Of a stretch of DNA of 64,000 bases, positions 47,124 through 58,173 are shown in pieces. How positions within the stretch are numbered: position 1 is the first letter of the stretch; every line of letters begins with the position of its first letter. Location: assembly GCA_024516155.1 (NCBI GenBank), contig JAJJXM010000002.1, positions 868,001 to 932,000 on the forward strand, read 5' to 3'. The position numbers and the translations under genes are program-made. Under the pieces are notes generated by a model, which saw only the letters and a list, made by a program, of their open reading frames with translations, ran no database searches and had not been told where the DNA came from. The DNA comes from Pyronema omphalodes. Its lineage: Eukaryota; Ascomycota; Pezizomycetes; Pezizales; Pyronemataceae.

Positions 47124-47199
47124 GGAGCGGCACGGGATTCGAACCCGTTGCTTTTGCGCAGTTGCAGGGAGTTATACCACTACACCACTGGGGCCGCCC
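47124..47199 (-). tRNA. tRNA-like sequence, isotype unresolved
   Basis: On the minus strand both internal Pol III promoter boxes are present (TGGTGTAGTGG and GGTTCGAATCC). There is also a perfect T arm (ACGGGTTCGAATCCCGT) and a 7-bp acceptor (GGGCGGC / GCCGCTC, one G-T pair). The region between D and T arms (CTCCCTGCAACTGCGCAAAA) does not fold into a normal 5-bp anticodon stem, so I cannot assign an anticodon. It may contain an intron, or be a degenerate tRNA or a tRNA-derived element. Confidence 0.4.
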
Positions 47200-48762
47200 C
47201 CAATCCTTGCTTCACCGTCCGCATCATGGTAATATGTAATATTCCATACATGCAGCATCACCCATCTATATATATACAGTACTCTGATTGTCACGTTACA
47301 TTAAATTACAATCGTCAGGTATGATATGATATGTATGTATACATATATATATACATCATGCACTTGCTATTACGTACATATGTATGGTCGCACAGCTGAT
47401 GCAGCCCGGTATGGTATATCCTGGATCCTAGATCCCATCCTAACCAAAGCTCATTCACTCGCTTATCGCTTATCGCTTATCGTTTTGTATCGCCTTGCAT
47501 CACCTTGCGTCGCGTTGCATCGCATCTTACATATGCACCCCCCCCCCCCCCCCGCCCCCCCCGCCCCCCTGCTGTAACGTTATAACATTATGACCCCCCT
47601 GAACCCTGTGGCGATCTGTACCACTGTTCCATTGTATGTACAACATACAGAACATAACGTAAAGCTGAAAAGCCGAAGATCTGGAACCAATCCAATCCAA
47701 TCCACTTCCCCAGCCAATAGAATCACTGTCGGGTATTTGATATACAGAACCATGTACAAGCAACATAACATTCGAATGCTACAATATCCTGGTGATCAAT
47801 ACACTGTCTACGATTAATCATCGATGAGAAAGAAAATATGGTTAAAATTGACGATCGATAGATACTCCTAGAAAAAAAATGCGTTTGCAAGGAGCCAAGG
47901 ACTTGAGGGAATCTGATTTGTGGTCTCAAGGTTGAGGTTAAGGAATCTATTATGCGTGAGATGCTTGGTTGGTCTTGTATTTTTGTTCAGTGTCCACTGT
48001 TTACGAACTTGTTTTTCGTGAGCTGATATGATGATAGATAATTGGATGATGGACGATGGATCATAGATAATACCCAATGGATTTCTATTACCCTGTGCTG
48101 CAAACATTTGCCGTTCTCAATAACCCGATAAATTACTGATCCAGATTCCGGAAAACTCTTAATTATTGTAATATGTATAATCATGTATGTAGCTTTTGAT
48201 CAGAATCGAAATTGGAAATGGGGTTTCTGAGGACTAAAGGTATGTAAGTATCCTTTCCAACGATATCTTTACCTTAAAAACCCCGTGAAGGGACCCGTCA
48301 TAGTCAACCCCCACCGCCTCTCTCCCCATTCATCCTTGCAAGGGTAATACACACCCACCTCTATTTCTTAGAATCATAACCAGCGACCCTATATTCCTCA
48401 GTAAATCTTTTCTTAAACCGGCCCACCGTTTCATTTACTGGTAACAGAAGTGGACCTCGGAGTTTGGTTTCTGCCTTCGAAGGCTATGTTTGGCGTAAAC
48501 AAGCTTATGGATATGAGAATATATGTAACTGCATAGAATATCGTGGTTGCGGGGAAATGTTTTAAGTTTGAGTGTGGTTATAATTTTGTTTCATGGAGGA
48601 GGTTGAGGAGGAGAATGGGAGATGGTTGGGTAGGCTGAAGTGCAGTTAAGTTTAAGGCGGATCAAACGCAACACGAAGAAGCAATGCGCTATGGAATGGA
48701 ATATGGAAACCGATGGAGAACGATGGGCGCTCAGAAAGAAAAAGAGGCCAGAAAAAAATCAA
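47200..48762. other. Noncoding stretch with C16 tract
   Basis: Holds TATATA-rich sequence near 47340-47360, repeats of CGCTTATCGCTTATCG near 47460-47480, and a C16 homopolymer at 47538-47553. No gene is supported. Confidence 0.4.
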
Positions 48763-48833
48763 TGCATCCGTCGGGAATCGAACCCGAGCCAATTGCTTGG
48801 AAGGCAATTATGATACCATTTCACCACGGAAGC
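48763..48833 (-). tRNA. tRNA-Gly (UCC), copy 3
   Basis: 71-nt body identical to those at 17043 and 30819, with the same acceptor mismatch, and followed by a T7 terminator. Flanks are again unrelated, so the three copies were not left by a simple recent segmental duplication. Confidence 0.85.
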
Positions 48834-49053
48834 CGGTTGATGTTAGCCGAAATCCAAAAGTAATTACAGACCAATGTAATATTCAGTCATCACAGACTGA
48901 GCAGAGTTTCCAACAGTAGGTAACCAAGACAGAGTCACGCGCGGTCACTCGCCAGTAACCGTTTTTTTTCGGCGGGTACAATGAGGAGATTATGTAAATA
49001 AGCCTGACTACTCCCAGAATATGACTGAATGAGCGGTAAAAGGATAGAAATTA

Positions 49054-49312
49054 TGTGTGATATCGGGATATCCGCTTTGCGGGCCCCTCCCAGATTTACT
49101 CCTGTTTTCGATTGTATCTATATAACCACATATTCCTTCCCCGACCTTTGATTTGGTTTTGTTCTTATTGCGTCATATATACCGGATGGTTTCTCTATAT
49201 ACAGATCTTGAATTGTACTGCCGTTGATCAAACGCTCGATTAAGTTGCGAGTATCCCCAATTGGCCAACGGCAATTTTGGAGAAGCCCAGATTCGTCTAG
49301 TTAAAGCCAAAA
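49054..49312 (+). repeat. Promoter-like repeat Y, diverged copy 1
   Basis: Shares ATATCCGCTTTGCG (compare ATATCCGCTTTCCG in copy 3), TCTATATAACC (a TATA-box-like block), CCGACCTTT...TTGTTCTT, GATTAAGTTGCGAGTATCCC, TTTTGGAGAAGCCCAGA and TTAAAGCCAAAA with copies at 50468 and 51150, in the same order. Confidence 0.55.
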
Positions 49313-50467
49313 ACTTTTACGTGCTATTTTTTTGCTCAATATTTGTCGATGAATTTTCCTTTACTTTTGCTTTGAATGCACAAGTAAATTCGATCGAACA
49401 GTTGGCCCACTCTTCTGCTTCAATCTACTTGGTTGGCAGAAGAGTTGGCATTTTTTGCGTTAGGCATATTGAGCTAGCGTAGTGTATCTAGTGATCGAAC
49501 TGCTGTACGATCACTGCTTAACTACTGGGTATCTCAACGTAATCTGCTAATAAACCTCAACTCCATTCTTACGCCGACTTTGGACTTCCCGTGTCCCCCC
49601 TAGGATACACAAGATATCTCTCATACTGGATCAATCCAGAACTGAGCCCTCGATCTTTTCCACTCGAGCAGCACAACTCCTGCGAGTAATCCTACAACGA
49701 AATGACTCAAATATCAAAGCTGGATTCAACCATGTTCAGATTCTATCTTCTTCGGAACCGTTACAGTAGTTGAGTACAAATATTCATATCGACTCACTCG
49801 GGGCTACTTCTGTTTCATTTTCTGTTTTTTTTTTCCTTCTATAGTATCCGAAATCCAATCAATGGCTTCAGGGGCCTTTTGAAGAACTGCAAGCTATAAT
49901 GTCGTTTCCCATTTCAACCGTGGATTGGAGTGATTTTTATCTCTCCAGTTCTCAAGGGTGCTCGCCAGGGTTGTTGCCGGTAGGTTCGCGGCCGCTAACG
50001 ACTGATTTGATGGTGTCGATTCACAACTTCCTTTCGCCATGAAAAGATGGTACTTATACCTTGCATTGCACTGCTATGAATGAAGGACTACCGTGAGGGA
50101 AAGCCGGTTATTCCTGGTTAGGGGCGACCTATTACAGCGTAATCCTTTCTACTGATACCAAAGTAGCCAGAATTGCATGAAAGCTTCTTCGATAAAAAGG
50201 CGTAAAACACACCCACCGGCAAAGAAGCGGGAGAAGAAATGCTTCGCTAGAAGCATATCGAAGCGGCACATGGACGAGAAATTGCCACTATGCTACCTAA
50301 GCGATCTAGTCTGCCACTGCCGCCAAATGAATGAGCTATCGTCCGTTCCAAGCATCTTGTCCTCATTGCGGATACCGAGAAGATTGCTAGAATTATTTGA
50401 TACCACCCAACGCCTGCCGGAGAAGTACAAGACTATGGTACCGCTGCACAACTACCGGTGGTACGAT

Positions 50468-50832
50468 AATACTATATCATCACGTCATAAGAAAAACACA
50501 TCCGCTTTACGAGCTCCGCCTATGTACACGGTGGCTACTTCCTGGGGTCCAATTTGTCTATATAAACCCCCATTCCACCCCCGACTTTTTGTTCTTCAGC
50601 TTTCTGGTCGTCAACCCCCACCCCACCCCCCCTCCCCTCTCATTATGCAGTCACATACTAATACTCCCTTAGCCTTATGTTGCTTTCCATGACTTTTATC
50701 AAACACCTGATTAAGTTGTGGGTATCCCCTCTTGGGAATATATATTCGATTAGGTTCGGATATCTATTTGGGAATCTTTTGGAGAAGCCCAGACAACAAA
50801 TTGCGATTGTACTGGTTAAAGCCAAAACAAAA
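50468..50832 (+). repeat. Promoter-like repeat Y, copy 2
   Basis: Begins ATATCATCACGTCATAAGAA. It contains a TATA box block (GTCTATATAAACCCCC) and CCGACTTTTTGTTCTTCAG. It ends TTTTGGAGAAGCCCAGACAA and TTGTACTGGTTAAAGCCAAA. Short frames follow the TATA box but are not conserved in frame between copies, so I call this a repeat rather than a gene family. Confidence 0.65.
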
Positions 50833-51149
50833 CTCGCCATCTTATTACCAATTTCCTGGAAAATCTCCCATGATTCTATTGAGCCGGATAGGAAGCAGCA
50901 GACTTCCCAAGCATACACACAAACAAGTTCAACCTGGCAGCACAAACGGACTGTACAGAATGTTGGAATATGACAACTGTACGAGGACCTAAACCATTTC
51001 AATCCAAGCAGTATTACCTGGTTAAACTGCGAAAACCGGTTAGAGCGAATGGAAGCCCTTTCAAACCAGGCAAAAGACTTGAAAGCGCGGAAAACTGGTT
51101 TTTCCAGCGGAACTGGTCTATGAAGCGGCAATGAATTCCGTTATGCGGC

Positions 51150-51557
51150 AGTAGAATGCACGCTATATCATCACGTCATAAGAAAAAATATCCGCTTTCC
51201 GAGCCCCGCTCGACTTCACAGTGACTACCTCTTTGGGCCCAACTGCTCTATATAAACCCCCTATTCCACCTCCGACCTTTTGTTCTTCAGTCTTCTCGTC
51301 GTCCTTCAGCCCGCCCTCCCACCCCCCACCCCCCACCCCCCCCCCCCCCCCCCCCCCCCCTCACCCCCAAGCAGATTATGTAGTCTATTACTAACCTTGG
51401 ATTTAGGTTGCTTTCCATTACTTTTATCAAACATCCGATTAAGTTGCGGGTATCCCCTCTTGGGAATATATATCCGATTAGGCTCGGGTACCCAATTGGG
51501 AATCTTTTGGAGACGCCCAGACAACGAAATTGCGATTGTACTGGTTAAAGCCAAAAT
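51150..51557 (+). repeat. Promoter-like repeat Y, copy 3
   Basis: Closest relative of copy 2. It has the same block order, including GCTCTATATAAACCCCC and GGTATCCCCTCTTGGGAATA. It differs by a long C-rich insert with a C25 homopolymer (51336-51360). A sequence resembling the right end of the hAT relic lies between copies 2 and 3 (about 50965-51110). Confidence 0.65.
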
Positions 51558-51603
51558 ACAATATACTATATTTCACCATATTTTACGGAATATTCATAGT
51601 ATA

Positions 51604-53040
51604 TCTATTTGATATCCATCAACTATCAACATTATTTACACATTCTTAATTCTATCATTTTTGTCCAGCACTACTCGTCGCAGAATTAACTCACTGCTAT
51701 ACTTCAACCTTCAACTTTCACGGGCAATTGATAGATGGGCATTTTACCATTACATCATTCAAAAGATACAACAGCATACATCTAGCTATCTAGCTATCAA
51801 GCTATCAAGCTATTAAAAATTGCAACCACCACATGGGCACTATCTACTACCGCCTTATTGACAGTCCAACAACGTACCCACCTTTTTAACCCGAACCAGA
51901 GATAGGGGGGTAAGGGTGGATTATAGGGCCATAAAGGACGGCAAAGTCAACAAACAGCGGAAGAAAGACATTGGCAGAGGTCTAAAATATTGTTTTTCAA
52001 TACCTTAATCCAACCTACCGGGCTGCCATCAAGATAGAAATATTCTTGAAGTTGGTATCTATGGAGAGGCGTGTACATCAACTACTGAAGCCGTATTGAA
52101 GTAAAGCTTGCATTATGTTGTGCCAGTGTATTACATCGCTTCCGGAACGTGGGAGTTCTCGCCGGGTAGCGCAAAATCATCTGAAATTTTGAAAGTCTGA
52201 AACTCTGAGATCCTGGGCAGCTCTCCCGGCTGTATGAAATCCTCGCACATTCCAATCTATTCTTCATCACTTCGCAACAAGTGGCGATAATTAGATAAAC
52301 AAGGGAAAGAGCTGTTTACATATCCACATTGTATTTCAGTGAGATACGAGATAATTCACTTTCGATATACGTAGGCGAATTGTGTAAGTAGCGTCTTGAA
52401 CACATAGACGTGGTATACCTTCTACAGATTAGTGGATATCGGCGAGGAGGTTAGCATTATAGCTACATACGCTTAACTTTTAGGAGATAAAGGGTAGACA
52501 AAAGGAAAACCTATCCCCAAAGTTCTATATGCAACAAAACAGGGCTTCATAACCTTATTTTTTACAGGGGAAAAACAAGCCAAAACGCTCAATTACGGTA
52601 CAATTAAGCTGGACAACTAAAACATCATGATTTTTGCTGAGGTTGAAGACTGTATGAAGATGGAATTGATCTAGATCATGATGATGATATAGAATTCTGA
52701 ATGTTACACACGGAATGATATTTTCCTCGACAACAGCATTCATAAAAGAGTAGAAACACCTCGCTGGGAGTCCGTATAAGCGGCACATGGAAGACAGTTT
52801 GAATTACAAAGCAGTGCAGAACAGTAGATTGTATAAAAAGAAACAGAAAAGAGACATTGGGCAAAAAATGGAGTTATTTCAATGTCTTGATTCAGACCAC
52901 CAGGCCACCGCCAAGATAGACTGATTCCTGAAGTTGAGTTTATATCCATCAGATATCGACACTATTTACTTTTTTAAAAAAATTTATTATTTTTGCCCAG
53001 TGCTGGTTGGCGCAGTATTAACCCACTGCCACACCTCAAC
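51604..53040. repeat. Scattered diverged repeats
   Basis: 51610-51715 matches 52940-53036 (TATCCATCA, TCGACACTATTTAC-like, TTTTTG.CCAG..CT, GCAG.ATTAAC.CACTGC). 51955-52062 matches 52845-52935 (AGACATTGG, CAAGATAGA, ATTC.TGAAGTT). The two pairs represent old duplications. No coding gene is supported here. Confidence 0.5.
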
Positions 53041-53224
53041 GGCCCATATAATCCGTTCAACAAGACAGTAAAATAAATACATCGAGCAAAACAATAGAAT
53101 AATAGAAAGAGCACTTTACCAGTGTATTTATTGTCCTCCAATACGCTGTACATAAAGAGTCGATAAAAGGGAGCGATCGGAGAAAATAGCATCTCAAGAT
53201 TCTCAACGCTATCGCGCTAGTGGG

Positions 53225-53310
53225 AGCCATACATGGCGGTTGACAGTGGAGGAAACAAAGAGTGGAGGAAACAAAGAGTGGAGGAAACAAAGAGTGGAGG
53301 AAACAAAAAC
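53225..53310. repeat. 17-bp tandem repeat (GAGGAAACAAAGAGTGG)
   Basis: About four direct copies of GAGGAAACAAAGAGTGG, the last degenerate. Noncoding. Confidence 0.85.
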
Positions 53311-54383
53311 GGGAGACAGAATTAAACGGGAGTAAAACGGAGGAGACAATGGAGGATATCCCGGTGAGGTGGCCTCAAAGCAGTTAGGGCTCCGGGAACA
53401 GAAGGCTCGAGACGGAACATAAACAAGGATAACAATGGGGGACTCGGCCTCCGAAACGAACGACTGCTCCAGGGCGTATCCCAGTGGGGACCTGGAGTAA
53501 GAGCCAGAGAACCAACCTTGTATTACAATATCTCGCCTTTATCGTAACCTTACAGTTGTAAGCGAGTGTGAGGAATTAATAAATAAATAAGACTGTGGTT
53601 GACGCCAGTCACCAGCGAGTGACCGCCAGTGACCAGCGCAATGGCCGACTACATTCACCCACAAGCGGCCCAGTCTATGGTATTCATAAGACCACCAGTC
53701 CAGGTCCTATCATACTAATGGATCAGATGGACTCTTAGGAGCTCTGAAATATATTGTACTGAAGTACAAAGGTAAGCCTGGCGCTGCTTTGTATCGCTGC
53801 ATCCGACGTTTGCCACATCATACAAATATAAGTGCGAAGACAACCATCTTCCATGAAGCAACCCAAGCTTTGATTGTTGTGGTAAACTTAGCTCGTTTTC
53901 GGCTCTTTTCAGTTGAACCTTCACGTTTTTGGAGTTGTGGTTGTTAGGTTGTTATGCAACATTACATGGAGCGTGTGGTATCTGATGCACCCTTCAATTG
54001 TATGGGCGCTCTCAATATTATTAATTGTATTATTTGTTATACTATGCACAGACCGAGGCCTAAAGACCCTTACAGAATAAAAAACGTCCAAATTACGTCC
54101 CCCTAGTCTATGCCACCCAGAGAGGCTTCACAATTCCTTAAACCCGTTGCATCCGCCTGGATCCACCGGAACTGTACAGAAAAAAGATAAACCAATATGG
54201 CACCGAAAAGAAAAGAACAATTATTTAGAAGCCAGAAGAGAGTGGTGCCTTGTTGGTATCCTGATCGACATGAAATAAATGATTAAACAAATCGCAAAGA
54301 AGCGGTCCCTTGATAGTATCCTACTCGTAACACTTTCCAACACCTATCTGTTCCATAAATATACTGTACTTAAAAATCCTGAT

Positions 54384-54783
54384 CTATCTTTCCTGCACAC
54401 TTCCTGAACGTTGTCTACCCATATGGTCCATATGGTCCATATCCGGTATATCTACTACTGGACCCATTATAACGACATCGGAGAAAAGTAGAGTCCGAGT
54501 TCGCCGGAGTTGTTGTAAGGTACATTGGCAGTTATGGACTGCATGGCCCTGACGATTAAGTAAGGGAGTTCCAATGTCTTCAATGTCTTGGTGGCGATTG
54601 GGATGGTTTTTATTATAGATAAACCGCTATAAAGATGTTAGCGTTAAGTCAAACTTTGTTTTATTCTTTTTGAGAGACCTTGAAACAACGTATCAAGAAT
54701 TTGAAGCTTTCAATAGTACCGACTATGGCGAGAAATACGGCAATGGCGCTGAGGATTGTTGCGCTAGTCTCGGTGGGGTTCAT
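54384..54783 (-). CDS. Small membrane protein family, copy E
   Basis: Predicted 115-aa single-pass membrane protein, the most diverged intact copy. Exon 1 (54783-54679, again exactly 35 codons) encodes MNPTETSATILSAIAVFLAI, then VGTIESFKFLIRCFK. The 52-bp phase-0 intron has donor GTCTCT, branch GCTAAC and acceptor TTTATAG. Exon 2 (54626-54384, 80 codons plus stop) encodes a tail with RHQDIEDIGTPLLNRQGH and LRRTRTLLFSDVVIMGPVVD. These align with RADIEAVPMMPQQEH and LPRTPTVVLSNVYIFGATVG of copy D. The tail ends in tandem DMDH repeats. The intron is much shorter than those of copies B-D, so the intron sequence was not simply inherited as a block, while frame and motifs were kept. This is the best evidence that the family encodes real proteins. 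Function unknown. Confidence 0.6.
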
Positions 54784-55125
54784 TCTGATATATGAAGATT
54801 TGTCGACTATATTTTAAGTGGTAGAGTGTTAAAACTTGGAATGGTTGTGTTTCGTGTTCTATGATGAGATTCTTTGAGGGCGTGAGGCAGGTTATAAATA
54901 CTTACGTGTATGTTCGTGGCATTTTCTCAGTCACGAGTATCTGCTATATGGTTTATTTCACATTCTGATAGTTTACATATGTACTGACTGATAAAGGTAT
55001 CCCAGAAAGTGCGTTGCAGTTGAACATTTAGCTATATGATTGAGCCGACCGTAAGCAAGCTGGTGCAGGCTGCATGTCCCAAATCGCGTCAATGAGCAAG
55101 GTGCAGAATATCCAAAATATCAGCC

Positions 55126-55502
55126 AAGGTCTACAATGCCCGTCTCTACACTAATAAGTTTGAAAATTCCCGCTAAGTTTATAAATACGCACACTAAAAA
55201 TGAAAAAATTACTAATGCCTATCTGCGGCTGATAATGCTGGTTATGCATCTCTCGGGGTTGCACGTCTCCCCACATGACTCAGCACTTCTCCTCACATTC
55301 GTTTTGTATGCTCTCGATTTGGGTGTGCTCTCCATTCGCGGTGACCTTACATAACTTTTTCCGTTCGCTCACTGTATCAGCCTCTTTTTAGTTACAGATA
55401 TGAGTTGGTAATTTTTTCTCTCTTTCTTGGTGTGTGTGTTCAAAACTCATCGGGCATTTTGAAACTTATTAGTTTTCGAGCTGAAATTGTAGATCTTTGC
55501 TC
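55126..55502. mobile_element. Decayed MITE of the GAGCAAAG..TCTACAATG family
   Basis: The left end AAGGTCTACAATGCCCGTCT and right end ATTGTAGATCTTTGCTC match the termini of the element at 23077-23890. Subterminal blocks (ACTAATAAGTTTGAAAAT and its inverse ATTTTGAAACTTATTAGT) extend the inverted repeat. The interior is related to 19062-19567 in opposite orientation. No transposase and no clear target duplication. Confidence 0.6.
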
Positions 55503-56299
55503 TTTTAGGTAGCCAATTCTCCGATTCTCACTGAACGATTCTCACGGTAAGTATTCATTGGATCTAATTATGGATCTCTGGAGCTGGATATAGCTCGGTA
55601 CGACATAGGAAATCTGTCAGCATATCAAGAGCGAAAAGTGACTTCTCCACATGTGTTGTGAGACATCTCAGATAGTGACAGAGTATTAATCCTTCTGCAC
55701 CAAACGTTTGTTGTTAAGATGAAAGCTCCGTATTAAAGCTCTGGAGCTTAGCGTTATTTCCATTACTTGAGGCTGTAAGGTATACCGTAAGGCACTGTTT
55801 TTGCGGAGGTATTAAATACCTATGTTCCACAAAGCCTTGTTTTTTGTCCTGTAACGCCGTAGTTGTTGCGGACTGCTTCGCCCCCTTTACAGTGATTCGG
55901 CTACTAGATACCCCGATCTTAATAATCATGACAGATGCAGATATCTGCTTCTAAATCGCATAAGGCAATACTGGTAACGCGTAATTTTGGGGCGTATTCC
56001 TCCGTGTGGTACTGGCGGTGTGCGCAGTCTGCGCTGCGCGAGCCGTACAGGTTATGTGTGAGCTATTCAGGCGATGCGGGCAAGCATACTAGAGCGAAAG
56101 GTAGAACTTACCAACAATCAAAACTAGCGGTGCTTGTGAGCCTAACTTCAAGAATATCATATTCATTTCCACCAAAAAAATAGCATAGTGTGGAGAAGAA
56201 ATCTCCAATGCTTGAGATACGATGAATTCTCAAAACGTAACGCTCAAGCAACATGGTTTTGAACACCAGCACTTCTTAGCTCTTCTAGCCGCAGTGTTC

Positions 56300-56500
56300 A
56301 TTCGTTTCCCCCCATAGTAGATATTGCAACCATTGTGTTGCGGATGTAGACATTCGACAAAGCCACTGTTGGGGTATGTAATAGCTGGAATTAATATACA
56401 TGTTCTGGACTTTATATAATTGAACCGGCTGCAATATCGACCCGAGATGTTTTGGCGGGGGTTAAAACTTTCAAGGCATGAAGATTAATGTGGCTCTCAG
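56300..56500 (-). pseudogene. Small membrane protein family, relic copy G (exon 2)
   Basis: On the minus strand, ACATCTCGGGTCGATATTGC and CCCCAACAGTGGCTTTGTCG then AATGTCTACATCCG align with exon 2 of copy D (AATCTCTCGGGCCGATATCG; CCCCGACCGTCGTATTATCG then AACGTGTACATCTT). Stops and frameshifts break the frame. It could be the tail of the same decayed gene whose exon 1 is at 58132, with about 1.5 kb inserted between them. Confidence 0.5.
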
Positions 56501-58003
56501 GAACAAAATCATATGGCTGTTATGCAGATAAAGACACGAGATCTAATTTTTAAACAAACACCCTCGACAGATGTGTGGCAATTCGAAAATGGCTAAAGAT
56601 AACGGAAGGTAAAGATATATCTTCGTTCATCAGTTACTCCAACGGCTGCGAAGAAAAGTGCGAGAACACCGCAAACCGCTGTATTAAGTTCGGAGGAATT
56701 TATTTGGAAAACATTAGTGGATTATGGGGATGTGACGAAGAAGAACGATTCAAAAATTATCATCGGAAAGGGAATTTAAGGAGGTTAGTCTTAAGTGCGT
56801 AAGACAGCTGTTAACCCTGGCCCCATGTATTCGATCACTGCCAGAAACCCGGTCAAGGTGAATTTTTTTCACGGCTAGACAAATATTCTATTTCTGTACA
56901 CACATGATACCCCGTTACTAAGCATTAAGTAATGTCTCATGAGCATGTGTTGTCATGCAGCTGGAGCTGAGCTTGCCGCCCGTCTGCTCAGTATTTTTGC
57001 CTTAAATCGCTGAAATGCCAACTAAATCACCCAACTTTTTATTGTAATCTTCTCTCCGTGCTCTATCAAATCGCAGCATTGGCATTCATGTGCCAAGCTA
57101 TCTTGGTTGTTTGGTGGTTTATACCGACGAGAAGCTGTTGGAAACTGAAGCCACGATCTGCGGTACGTTTAAGCTTATAGCTACACTAATTTTACGGATA
57201 TGCACAAGATGGCGGCCATATATTCGGTAACTTTGAAATTTTCGACGCCCACACAAGGCAGCAAGAGATAGCTAATGTTATAAATTAATGGTTTGCCGAC
57301 GGAGCAATGTGCTTATGCTGAAATGTGGTACAGTTTACATACAATGATTGGTAGTTATCAGGGCCATCTTCGAGGTATTGTAGCTCTAGAGGAGCCATAT
57401 TCCCGTCCAAAAGTGCATCCAGATTCCTTTTTTTATGACGTGACTAAGATTTTCATCGATTATGCGCGCGACCTAGATATGGATTGGTCATTTCAAGCTT
57501 GACTGAACGGGCAGAATCATGTCCAAGCTTACACTCGGCGCTTTGTATGAGGATTTCTGTAAAAAAATAACAAGAGTAACTTCTGGCCCTATAGTGGAGT
57601 GGTCCGTAATCCAGAAGATTCTTACTCAAATGAGTATATAACTTATCCGTCTACACCGTTCATACATGCAGTAGCAAAGCGGCTCAGTAAAACTTGTCTA
57701 TAACGGTAGGGTCCGGAATGGGAAAATCTACCGGTATTCACAGGAAATCGTTATGGGGAACGGGCTTGGCGCCGGTATTGAGTGCGAGTGATTACATGTG
57801 ACTAGTGAAGGCAGCAGTGTACGCTCCACCATCATGGCGCTATATTTCACAAGTTACCGGTGTAGGGAAAATCGTTATAGAGAAGTTCTACTGCTTGCAG
57901 TTTGAAACGCTGTGGGAAATATACACGTTACACATCACAGACTTTGGCAACTGTGTACTTCTACGATCGCTAGATTGTCTATTCAAACAATAGATGTTAT
58001 TTG

Positions 58004-58132
58004 TTACTGTCTTATTTCAGTTGCTCGCGAGATAGTTACAATAACAATTATAATTCCTTCGGTGGTTGCAATTGCGGTTAATACGGTAGATAGGATGCCG
58101 AATATCATAGTAAGAAGTTCAAATAGATTCAT
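58004..58132 (-). pseudogene. Small membrane protein family, relic copy F (exon 1)
   Basis: The frame reads MNLFELLTMIFGILSTVLTA then IATTEGIIIVIVTIS, clearly matching copies C and D (ILATVFTAIGAIEGI). The GT donor after codon 35 is lost (CGAGCA instead of GTATCA) and the frame runs on to a stop after 42 codons. A hAT-type MITE lies 41 bp upstream of its ATG. Confidence 0.55.
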
Positions 58133-58173
58133 CTTGCGACTTCCGAATTGCAGCGGAATAACGTTATGGGGAT

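Noticed and set aside
50177..50692. 171-codon frame, the longest in its neighbourhood
   Set aside because: Its second half runs through promoter-like repeat Y and its TATA box; the first half has no recognisable domain.
56575..57502. Frames at 56575-56802 and 57293-57502 as small secreted proteins
   Set aside because: No signal peptide, domain or paralog; one overlaps the edge of relic G.
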